6,431 bases of DNA from Hadesarchaea archaeon (lineage in GTDB: Archaea > Hadarchaeota > Hadarchaeia > Hadarchaeales > Hadarchaeaceae): the NCBI GenBank assembly GCA_014361095.1, contig JACIWF010000067.1:1-6431 (forward strand), given 5' to 3'. The translations under genes and the position numbers were made by a program. The notes below the pieces were generated by a model, which saw nothing but the letters and a program-made list of their open reading frames with translations, was not told the DNA's origin and did not search any database. Positions 1 to 6,034 of this stretch are shown piece by piece; within the stretch, counting starts at the first letter, position 1; every line of letters begins with the position of its first letter.

Positions 1-74
1 CCCGCTCTGATTATTTCGCGGTCCAAATCCTTACGGTTTACTCTTTCTAGACTAGTCGGAATATTTGATAGCAT
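1..74 (-). CDS. Partial ferritin-like protein, N-terminal 24 codons
   Basis: An open frame begins with ATG at 74 and runs off the left edge. It is preceded by a strong SD (AGGAGGTGA, four bases before the ATG), which makes the start convincing. The visible peptide begins MLSNIPTSLERVNRKD and continues LDREIIRAG. That resembles the start of archaeal ferritin-like/rubrerythrin-like proteins, including the ferritin domain of encapsulin fusions, where a 'DL..EI.R.AIIAELDA' helix follows a short MLS-type leader. The iron-binding Glu/His residues lie beyond the edge, so the family is an inference from about 20 residues. The gene follows the DUF364 gene after a 65-base gap and could belong to the same transcript or have its own promoter. 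Confidence 0.5.
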   Translation of the reverse strand, partial: MLSNIPTSLERVNRKDLDREIIRA

Positions 75-139
75 GTTCTCACCTCCTAGTAAATTATAAC
101 GTTGTTAACCGACTGCAGATATTCGTTCTATTCTTCATC

Positions 140-901
140 TCAATTTCTTCTTATGACGTATTTTTCCACGTGTTTCTTAAACGACATAAACGGTTTGGCT
201 TCAGCCACCGCATCAACAACTTTTGGACCTCTTGCACGTACACCCGCAATAACCCCCACGCCGCGATCAAAAAGAGGTTCCGGCAACATGCTAGCGGTCG
301 GACCAGCAAATATCACCAACCTCGCACTTTTTGACAGCTCAAGCAATCTATCAACCGTGCCATTTGCTAAGCTGGACCCACTTATTACTGCGACATCACA
401 ACGTGGTAAAAACGAATCGACAAAAGTGTCCGGCAGTGCTTCACCTCTCAACTGAGGATTATGTTCGAAAACGTGCACCCGCCTCGCCATGGCTCGTAAT
501 TTCCCTACAAATGGCCTGATGTATCCCACAACTGCAACCTCGTCCTCAGCCCTTACATCTATGTTCTCCATAGCGTCTGCCCCAAATTCCCTTGGATAAT
601 GCTCCCCATCCATAATTTTTTGTGAAATTGCATTCAAGGTGGCAACGCCGACCGTTCTTTCGATCAGATCAAAAGAATTTGCCATCCTTGCGACTTCCAG
701 CGCCTTCGAACCGTGGAAATCTGGTCTTTTGGCAACGTGGGTGTGAACAATGTCCTCGGTTGGTGTATGGCATAACCCAACGTGACCGTCATCAAGCATG
801 ACTGCAGTGTAGCATAAACTGATGCACATCCTTGAAATAACCAAATTCTTCAATCGGTCGCTCCTCTTTTCAACCAATTTTAATAAATCGTCAACGATCA
901 A
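140..901 (-). CDS. DUF4213/DUF364 (putative heavy-metal chelation) protein
   Basis: A 253-residue protein of the family with an N-terminal DUF4213 domain (enolase-N-like fold, about residues 7-90) and a C-terminal Rossmann-like DUF364 domain (about 105-240), annotated in Pfam as putative heavy-metal chelation. Family features visible are the N-terminal 'YTAVMLDDGHVGL' strand pair, the 'VAVVGYI.PFV' Rossmann strand, and the diagnostic C-terminal block GPTASMLPEPLF at residues 200-211 followed by DRGVGVIAGVR. Length is normal. The start is TTG at 901: a GAGGGG SD sits seven bases upstream, and the TTG overlaps the TGA of the upstream Mrp frame (TTGA), so the two are probably translationally coupled. 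The reaction is not established. The pairing with an Fe-S carrier ATPase suggests metal or metallocofactor handling, which is inference. Confidence 0.85.
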   Translation of the reverse strand: MIVDDLLKLVEKRSDRLKNLVISRMCISLCYTAVMLDDGHVGLCHTPTEDIVHTHVAKRPDFHGSKALEVARMANSFDLIERTVGVATLNAISQKIMDGEHYPREFGADAMENIDVRAEDEVAVVGYIRPFVGKLRAMARRVHVFEHNPQLRGEALPDTFVDSFLPRCDVAVISGSSLANGTVDRLLELSKSARLVIFAGPTASMLPEPLFDRGVGVIAGVRARGPKVVDAVAEAKPFMSFKKHVEKYVIRRN

Positions 902-1703
902 GCGCGTGCCCCTCTTTGCTCTAGGTATTCCTTAATTTTTTCAACCACTTGTAAAAAGGCCCTTGCCGAAGGATTTGCAGCATTTTTGAGAATAAACGGG
1001 TCCCCATCATCTGAATTCTGACATATGGCTGGATCTATTGGAATTTTTCCCAAAAATGGCACGCCACACTGCCGCGATATTTTTTCTCCCCCGCCGTTGC
1101 CAAGGATATCATGTTTTCAACAACTCCCACCAACGGTATCTTCAGCTCTTTAGTGAAACCGATAGCTCTCTTCACTACTATCTGGGAAAGCTGGGATGGA
1201 GCCGTTACCATCAAAACACCGTCTATATCGCTAATCAACTGCATTATGCTCAGCGGCTCATCACCGGTACCTGGCGGCAGATCCACCAAGAGCAGGTCCA
1301 AGTCACCCCAGTTGACATCGGCCAAAAATTGTCTAATCGCGACCATTTTCATCGGGCCTCGCCAGATTACTGGTGTTTCATCTTCAGGAAGCAGAAAATC
1401 CATGGAAATTACTTTTATACCTAGGGGGCCTTCGGCAGGAAAGATGCCCAATTCCTCGATAGGTCCCGCCCTCAGTCTTTTTCCTCTCATTCCAAGTATC
1501 TTGGGAATGCTGGGCCCATGAATATCAGCATCCAGAATGCCAACTTTGGTGCCCTGATGTGCAAAGGCTACACTTAGATTAGCCGTGAATGTGCTCTTGC
1601 CAACTCCACCTTTTCCGCTCATGATAACCAACTTATGTTTAATTTTCAACATGTTCATCCTGATTTTTTTCTCAAGCTCTTCCAGCTCCTTTCGTCTTTC
1701 CAA
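898..1703 (-). CDS. Mrp/NBP35-type Fe-S carrier P-loop ATPase, frameshifted
   Basis: Mrp/NBP35 (ApbC) proteins bind a transferable [4Fe-4S] cluster at a dimer interface and deliver it to apoproteins. Residues 1-198 are read in one frame: Walker A GKGGVGKST at 30-38, DADIHGPSIP at 58-67, WRGPMK at 114-119, VDLPPGTGDE at 140-149, ending VVENM at 194-198. After that the first frame soon stops (1035). The family sequence resumes in another frame from about 1110: DILGNGGGEK, GVPFLGKIPIDPAIC, and PSARAFLQ to TGA at 898-900, 70 codons. Only about 5-6 residues separate ENM from GGGEK where the family has about 17-18, so the CPHCG segment with the bridging CxxC is missing. Start is TTG at 1703; GGTGAG lies just upstream and an in-frame TAA directly precedes it, so no earlier start exists. 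Biological disruption or assembly error are both possible. Confidence 0.88.
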
Positions 1704-1723
1704 TTACTCACCAATTAAAATTA

Positions 1724-1749
1724 TTTGCAATAGCACATAAAAATTATAT
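1724..1749 (-). promoter_or_regulatory. Promoter with operator-like imperfect palindrome, Mrp operon
   Basis: On the minus strand an AT-rich TATA-like element (ATTTTTATG, 1736-1744) runs into an imperfect palindrome TGTGCTATTGCAAA (1737-1724; five of seven pairs match). The block lies about 30 bases before the TTG start of the Mrp gene, a sensible distance for an archaeal TATA box and a short leader. Sixteen of 18 bases match the block upstream of the DUF5320 operon at 6338-6355, in the same orientation. It sits in the divergent gap with the plus-strand methyltransferase, so it could affect that gene too. The TATA and operator roles are inferred from position and repetition only. Confidence 0.5.
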
Positions 1750-1807
1750 CGTTGAAAAAACGTAAAAATAAATCAAAGCAAAAATATTCAACTAAAACCA
1801 GCTGGCG

Positions 1808-2401
1808 ATATTTACGTCTGCAAATAATTACGTTGAAAAGTTCGAACGATTTTACCATAGTGAGTTCGGTAAAAGAATTCTAGTCAAGGAGGCGGAGTAT
1901 TTAAGGAGGGAACTAAAGGGACTGAAAAATATCCTCGACGTCGGGTGTGGCGTTGGCTATTTTGAAGAAATGCTTGCTGAACTAAATATAACGGGCTTGG
2001 ACATCTCTAAAGAAGCATTAAAAAAAGCGAGAAAAATCAGCGATAAAAACTTCGTCCTCGGGGATGCCACCCATCTCGTTTTTCCCGACGCTAGCTTCGA
2101 CGGCGTTTTTTCGGTAGCGACTCTTGAGTTCCTAGACAACTATGAAAAGGCCGTGGATGAAATAGTTAGAGTCCTAAAGCCCGGTGGGAAATTGGTGACC
2201 ATGATTCTGAACCCCGAGTCAGATTACTTCAAAACGCGTGTCCAAGATAAAAATTCTTACTTTGCGAAGATTAAACACCGGAATCCAAAAGAGATAGAAA
2301 ATTACATCTCAAAATCGTTATCCACCAGAGGAGAATATTTTCTTGGAATAAAGGGCCAAAAAATCTTTGAAACTTGCGACGAAAACTTGGCCGCCCTTTG
2401 A
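1808..2401 (+). CDS. Class I SAM-dependent methyltransferase, ends uncertain
   Basis: A Methyltransf_11-type protein (about 197 residues) that would transfer a methyl group from SAM to an unknown substrate. Counting from 1808, motif I is LDVGCGVGYF at 43-52, the acidic ribose-binding strand LDIS is at 64-67, GDA is at 85-87 (motif III region), FSVATLEF is at 101-108, and LKPGG is at 123-127. The frame is open from 1796 but has no ATG, GTG or TTG before 1970, and starting at 1970 would remove motif I. I give ATA 1808 as a provisional start. Alternatively one base is missing near 1806, which would join a TTG frame at 1752 ending in SW to IFTSANNYVEKF. The C-terminus stops at AAL, while ATC GTG GGC ACA AAG ATT TAG in the next frame (2401-2421, IVGTKI) looks like the usual 'AALYVIVG.K' ending, so another indel near 2399 is likely. 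It is the only plus-strand gene. Confidence 0.8.
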   Translation: MFTSANNYVEKFERFYHSEFGKRILVKEAEYLRRELKGLKNILDVGCGVGYFEEMLAELNITGLDISKEALKKARKISDKNFVLGDATHLVFPDASFDGVFSVATLEFLDNYEKAVDEIVRVLKPGGKLVTMILNPESDYFKTRVQDKNSYFAKIKHRNPKEIENYISKSLSTRGEYFLGIKGQKIFETCDENLAAL

Positions 2402-2421
2402 TCGTGGGCACAAAGATTTAG

Positions 2422-2897
2422 TTGCCAAAAATTTTATTCTCGAGTCAACAGCAGAACTATCGCTCACTCTAATCTTATCTCATCGTGGTCAACTTGGCAT
2501 TTCCCATATTCGCTTTAACTTCACCTAGTGCTTCGCAATTTTCCTACTCCCTGCTGATTACAAATTTGTGCTCTCAAATTTAATGAACCTCGCACCCTTC
2601 CCAAAAACAGTTTCTCGTTCCGCACTACTAACGGTATTAACAATAACAATTTTATCTATTCTTGTGAACTTTCAGCAGCGTCATTAATCTTTCAAAATTT
2701 ATATTCAAGGATGTCTCCGGATGTCACCACCGGGGCCGGTAATCTTAAACTGTACATTGACGTCTTCCCTACGACCTGTATTTCGGGGGATCCATCATGT
2801 AGTCCACGGCGGTCTCGTATTCTCACACAATTCGACCTTCAACAGTTCCATAAACTTTTGGTAAAACGAAGCTTGACTTTTTACATCATTTTTCGTG
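2422..2897 (+). other. Gene-poor stretch between convergent genes
   Basis: No confident gene, RNA or mobile element is visible between the end of the methyltransferase and the end of the last MinD gene. A T-rich patch (about 2432-2440) could end plus-strand transcription. A 7-bp inverted repeat AAATTTG/CAAATTT with a 6-base loop is at 2562-2581, and a tandem 10-base near-repeat GGATGTC(T/A)CC is at 2709-2728. On the minus strand, protein-like pieces occur in different frames: a 44-codon GTG frame at 2692-2826 containing SPEIQVVGKTSMYSL and LPAPVVTSGDIL, and a start-less piece around 2560-2660 containing DKIVIVNTVSSAERE. These could be remains of a decayed minus-strand gene, but I cannot name a family. 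Confidence 0.4.
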
Positions 2898-3821
2898 CTA
2901 TTTCATCCGCTCCAATCTCTCGAGAATATTTTGAGTTAGAGAGGCCAAACATCTTGCGGCCGGGCCTCCAGCGGATTTCTTCAAAAGAGGCTCACCCGAA
3001 ACATATGCGTGTAAAAGCTCATCATCAATGGGGATCTCAGCAGCGACTTGAACGCCCCGATCATTTGCAATGCGATATATTTCTTCTTTAAGACCACCAG
3101 GAATATCAAACTTATTAATCACTATCTCGGTTGGCAACCCAAGATTCTGCGTTAAATCTAGTATAAAGTTTAAATCATGGGCACCGAGAGGAGTTGGCTC
3201 TGTAACTGCCAGCGCTAAGTCTGCCACCCAAAGAGCCTGCGCCACTGTATTGTGAACCCCAGGCGCTGTATCTATTATCGCCACATCATATCCGCCAACT
3301 CGCAATTCTTCCAGAGCTTTGTGCACCGTTGCTCGAGCCATTATCGGCGATCTGGGCTCCGTAGGCTTAAGCTCACCGGTAATCAACCTTAGACCATTTG
3401 ATTCCGCAGTGTAAACAGTCCCGATCAACTTCCGATTTTCTCCAACCGCTCCGTGCGCACAAACTATTTGGCAAGCTTTGCAGCCAGAGCAAAGCTCTTC
3501 AAACGGTTTAGGCGTTCCACTGTAAAAAGCCACCAGCGCGTGCTCGTGGCAAACCTCAACACACTTTCCACATCTAGTGCATTTAGTCTCATCAATCAGC
3601 GGCAAAAAGGTCGTTACCTTCTCCGCCTTTTCATGCTTTGCGCCCAACAGCGTCGCGCAGCATGGACCATCAACGTCAACGTCCACAAGCATAACCCTCA
3701 GGCCGCTGAACTGCAGCCCCACGGCCAGATTTACAGCAACCGTGGTTTTCCCCGTCCCACCCTTGCCCCCTGTCACAGCAACTATTGGCACGTTTACTTC
3801 CTTCATTCTAACTGCCTTCAC
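2898..3821 (-). CDS. MinD-superfamily P-loop ATPase with inserted ferredoxin module (second)
   Basis: A 307-residue deviant-Walker ATPase of the type 'MinD superfamily P-loop ATPase containing an inserted ferredoxin domain' (COG1149). Walker A is GGKGGTGKTT at 18-27, the DVDVDGP strand is at 47-53, and the Walker B-like IIDTAPG is at 182-188. Two [4Fe-4S] Cys motifs lie in the insert: CTRCGKCVEVC at 81-91 and CSGCKACQIVC at 111-121. Each last Cys is followed by His or Ala (CHEHA, CAHGA) rather than the common CP, a small difference from its upstream paralogue. Start is GTG at 3821: it has GGTGG seven bases upstream and overlaps the TGA of the preceding gene (GTGA). ATG at 3806 is a weaker alternative. 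Last gene of the operon. Probably a nucleotide-driven partner of the ORP-like protein in cluster handling; this is inferred from context. Confidence 0.92.
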   Translation of the reverse strand: MKAVRMKEVNVPIVAVTGGKGGTGKTTVAVNLAVGLQFSGLRVMLVDVDVDGPCCATLLGAKHEKAEKVTTFLPLIDETKCTRCGKCVEVCHEHALVAFYSGTPKPFEELCSGCKACQIVCAHGAVGENRKLIGTVYTAESNGLRLITGELKPTEPRSPIMARATVHKALEELRVGGYDVAIIDTAPGVHNTVAQALWVADLALAVTEPTPLGAHDLNFILDLTQNLGLPTEIVINKFDIPGGLKEEIYRIANDRGVQVAAEIPIDDELLHAYVSGEPLLKKSAGGPAARCLASLTQNILERLERMK

Positions 3822-4711
3822 AATAAATCCACCAAGTGTTCAGTTATTTTAATCAGGCTTTTGGAGGCGCGAGCGCTAGGATTAAACTCAATTACCGGTT
3901 TCATCTGCACCAGCGCTTTAACCACCTCGTAGTCAACGGGAATTTCTCCCAAAAAGTGAAATCCAATTTCGTTTAAAGCCCAGTCTTTGATTGACTCTTC
4001 GATGCCTACAGACAATCCACTTTTATTGATCACGACACCCGCGGAAATGCCAAAATGGTTTACAATGCGGGACAAGCGTTCTAGGTTTCTTTTCGCTGCT
4101 GGTGTCGGCTCAGTCACGGCAATAACATAATCGGCTCCGGTGATTGAAGCGATAACCGGACAGCCTATGCCTGGCGCTGCATCAACGATAATCACATCGC
4201 TGCCAGCGTCCTGGGCTTTTCTACGCGCGAGATTTCTTACGCTCGCTACAAGGTGGCCTGAGTTGTGTTCACCAAATTTTAACCTACCAGTCACACACAA
4301 GAAGCCGTGTTTCGTCTCCACAACGTTGATGACACCGGTTTTTGCTTTTTTTATCTCCACCGCTTTTGTCGGGCAAACCAGCGTGCAGACACCACAGCCC
4401 TCACACATAAGCTCTGCTACAACAGCGTTACCGCCAACGGGCAAGACCATCGCTCCGAAAGGGCAAACTTCGACACATTTACCACAAGAAATACACCGCT
4501 CCGAATCAACGATGGCTTTATTCGATGCCTCAACATCCATGGAAACGACAGTTCTTCCACCGCCAAGAGCTAAGAGTAGATCGGGGGCGTCCACGTCTGC
4601 ATCTGCCGCAAAAACCCTTAATCCCTTCAGACTCAGGTAAAATGCAAGCGAGGATGCCACCGTGGTTTTTCCAGTGCCACCCTTGCCGCTCGCCACGACA
4701 ATTTCCTTCAA
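3818..4711 (-). CDS. MinD-superfamily P-loop ATPase with inserted ferredoxin module (first)
   Basis: A 297-residue paralogue of the next gene, with the same architecture. Walker A is SGKGGTGKTT at 8-17, DADVDAPDL is at 37-45, the ferredoxin insert has CISCGKCVEVCP at 73-84 and CEGCGVCTLVCP at 103-114 (two classical [4Fe-4S] motifs), and the Walker B-like IIVDAAPG is at 174-181. The start is TTG at 4711 with AGGGTG five bases upstream, nine bases after the stop of the ORP-like gene. The protein begins directly at the first beta strand (MKEIVVASGKGG), which supports this start. No amphipathic C-terminal membrane-targeting helix typical of cell-division MinD is obvious. Paired COG1149 genes beside NifX-like proteins are a familiar anaerobe arrangement, seen in the Desulfovibrio orange-protein operons. 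The two may form a heterodimer; this is inference. Confidence 0.93.
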   Translation of the reverse strand: MKEIVVASGKGGTGKTTVASSLAFYLSLKGLRVFAADADVDAPDLLLALGGGRTVVSMDVEASNKAIVDSERCISCGKCVEVCPFGAMVLPVGGNAVVAELMCEGCGVCTLVCPTKAVEIKKAKTGVINVVETKHGFLCVTGRLKFGEHNSGHLVASVRNLARRKAQDAGSDVIIVDAAPGIGCPVIASITGADYVIAVTEPTPAAKRNLERLSRIVNHFGISAGVVINKSGLSVGIEESIKDWALNEIGFHFLGEIPVDYEVVKALVQMKPVIEFNPSARASKSLIKITEHLVDLL

Positions 4712-4720
4712 GAAAACACC

Positions 4721-5587
4721 CTAACGTGAACCGAGAATGTACTGCTCTATAGCCTCCTTGATCCTCACGCCAGGTTGAACTGTCACCATCTTAATTCCGA
4801 ACTGACCGGCGACAGCGGCCACGTTGGGTCCAAACCTGCCGCCCAATATATATCTTACGCCTTCCCGGGCCAGCGTCTGAACGGATGCAATTCCAGCCCC
4901 GCTCGGTGAAGTTAAAAATTGGTTGGGCAAGATCCTAGCCCCTTTGATTTTACCTTCTTCAATCTCAACTATGGTAAAATTCGGGCATCTTCCAAACATT
5001 GGCGACACGGTATCTTCGAGACCCCCTGCCCCATGACTCGCGACTCCGACTTTAAAGCTTCTGGCTGGAGACGGGATGTCCTTTGGCATTTGAGACGCAG
5101 GAAACGAAGTTGGCGGAAACATGAAAGGATAAGGACCGAACCCCCGACCCACTCCTCGGCCCATACCGCGCCCCACCCCTGGACCAAAAATGGGCTGGCA
5201 AGTTGAGGGAGAATGAGCTGATTCCCTTGCTTCTCTACAAGCATCTTCTAAAGAAGCCAACTTTGCCTTATTTTCAATCAGTTCACGCACAGCATCCTCA
5301 ACTCTTCGAGCTGAGGTCATGTAAATTGCAATACCGGAATTAGCGAACAGCTGCATTGCCTTGGGTCCCATACCTTGAGTTAATATTGCATCCACCTTGC
5401 TTGAGGCCAAGATTTCCGCCGGAGTCTTTTCAAATCCGAAATGAGAACTTTGGTTCTTGACAGCACTAACTTCTACCACTTTTCCTTCTTTAATTTCAAC
5501 AACGGTGAAGACATCGCAACGACCGAAATGGGGGGAGATCTCGGCCTCTAACCCTCCGGGACTGTTCGAAGGTATTGCCACTCTCAT
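4721..5587 (-). CDS. Tandem NifX/NifB-like (orange-protein-type) metal-cluster-binding protein
   Basis: A 288-residue protein with two Nitro_FeMo-Co domains (PF02579; the fold of NifX, the NifB C-terminus and Desulfovibrio ORP, which bind Fe-, Mo- or Cu-sulfur clusters). Domain 1 is about 1-108: MRVAIPSN, SPHFGRC at 18-24, ILTQGMGPKAM at 68-78. Domain 2 is about 178-286: FKVGVASHGAGGLEDTVSP, MFGRC at 197-201, YILGGRFGPNVAAVA at 246-260. A 65-70 residue linker contains a Gly-Arg stretch GVGRGMGRGVGRGFG (137-151) and Pro-rich sequence, resembling DUF5320 proteins. The usual protein is one domain of about 110-130 residues, so this is a fusion. I start at ATG 5587 because GGTGA lies four bases upstream; the GTG at 5596 three codons earlier is part of that SD. 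It is followed closely by two ferredoxin-MinD genes. The cofactor carried is unknown. Confidence 0.92.
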   Translation of the reverse strand: MRVAIPSNSPGGLEAEISPHFGRCDVFTVVEIKEGKVVEVSAVKNQSSHFGFEKTPAEILASSKVDAILTQGMGPKAMQLFANSGIAIYMTSARRVEDAVRELIENKAKLASLEDACREARESAHSPSTCQPIFGPGVGRGMGRGVGRGFGPYPFMFPPTSFPASQMPKDIPSPARSFKVGVASHGAGGLEDTVSPMFGRCPNFTIVEIEEGKIKGARILPNQFLTSPSGAGIASVQTLAREGVRYILGGRFGPNVAAVAGQFGIKMVTVQPGVRIKEAIEQYILGSR

Positions 5588-5592
5588 AAAAT

Positions 5593-5715
5593 TCACCTGC
5601 TCATGTAATGTCGGTAGATCTGCCTAAGGCCTCGATCCCTAGAGTAAAAGGCCGGAATCTTGTCATCCAGTTGTTCCAAAAAGTTAGCCGCTATTGATCT
5701 CCTGCTCTTGCTCAA
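5593..5715 (-). CDS. Possible 40-residue basic protein of unknown function
   Basis: A short frame starts with TTG at 5715, with GGTG five bases upstream, and stops at a TGA whose AGGTGA also forms the SD of the next gene. The peptide begins with a basic segment (SKSRRS), then reads NFLEQLDDKIPAFY and ends RQIYRHYMSR. I do not recognise a family. It fills the only sizeable gap (145 bases) in an otherwise tightly packed operon, five bases before the ORP-like ATG, which fits a coupled small gene. Against it are the TTG start, the small size and the lack of any known motif. The frame is open further upstream into the DUF5320 gene, so it might be the tail of something longer with a frameshift. Confidence 0.4.
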   Translation of the reverse strand: MSKSRRSIAANFLEQLDDKIPAFYSRDRGLRQIYRHYMSR

Positions 5716-5732
5716 CCGCTCACCAGCTCTTT

Positions 5733-6008
5733 CTATTCCCTTTTGGTCATGGATTCTCTGAGCTCTTTTATCCTCGCCTCTACTCCCCTAAGCTCCTCCT
5801 CAAGATCCGCCTTATAGGCCTCCAATGCCTCGATCTCCTGTTCCAGTGTTGGTGGAGACACAAAAGGCGGAACAGGTAAATAAGGTGCTGCAAGTAATGG
5901 CTGCGATGGTTGTAAAGGCTGCTGTGGAGCCTGTAAATAAGGGAAGTACAACGAATGTAGGTACCACCAGCATCTTCCACGACCTCTACCGAAACCCGGC
6001 CACCACAT
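5733..6008 (-). CDS. DUF5320-like small protein with C-terminal coiled coil
   Basis: A 91-residue protein: a Gly-Arg/aromatic N-terminus (MWWPGFGRGRGRCWW), a Pro/Gln/Leu-rich middle (about 25-53) and a charged coiled coil at about 54-86 (EQEIEALEAYKADLEEEL). This is the usual build of DUF5320 proteins, small proteins found beside NifX-like and ferredoxin-MinD genes in anaerobes; their role is not established. The start is ATG 6008 with a near-perfect SD (AGGAGGT, seven bases upstream). The frame is open further upstream to 6113, but that part overlaps the preceding gene and lacks an SD. Its first 11 codons are identical in DNA to those of the upstream paralogue. There is one Cys, at residue 13. 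The coiled coil suggests oligomerisation or partner binding (inference). Confidence 0.78.
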   Translation of the reverse strand: MWWPGFGRGRGRCWWYLHSLYFPYLQAPQQPLQPSQPLLAAPYLPVPPFVSPPTLEQEIEALEAYKADLEEELRGVEARIKELRESMTKRE

Positions 6009-6011
6009 ATT
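5976..6011 (-). repeat. 36-bp direct repeat, copy 2
   Basis: Identical to 6266-6301. It covers three bases before the ATG and the first 11 codons of the second DUF5320-like gene, with no synonymous differences. The two copies are 290 bases apart in the same orientation. Confidence 0.95.
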
Positions 6012-6034
6012 TTTTACCTCCTTTCTTTTTGTTA

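Noticed and set aside
1970..2401. Methyltransferase starting at the first ATG
   Set aside because: That start would cut off motif I (LDVGCG), which is required for SAM binding and is clearly encoded upstream in the same frame.
2562..2581. AAATTTG/CAAATTT hairpin considered as terminator
   Set aside because: It is a weak A-T stem with no following T-tract, and it is not placed just after either convergent gene.
2711..3091. Plus-strand frame of 126 codons with a TTTATATT element just upstream
   Set aside because: Its second half lies antisense to the conserved C-terminus of the MinD gene, it has no SD, and its translation shows no recognisable domain.
4140..4640. Long plus-strand frame of 166 codons
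   Set aside because: It is antisense to the conserved ferredoxin-MinD ATPase and is Ser/Thr/Pro-rich, as expected for a shadow.
5588..5596. GTG at 5596 as start of the ORP-like gene
   Set aside because: That GTG is part of the GGTGA SD for the ATG at 5587, and family proteins begin MRVAIP.
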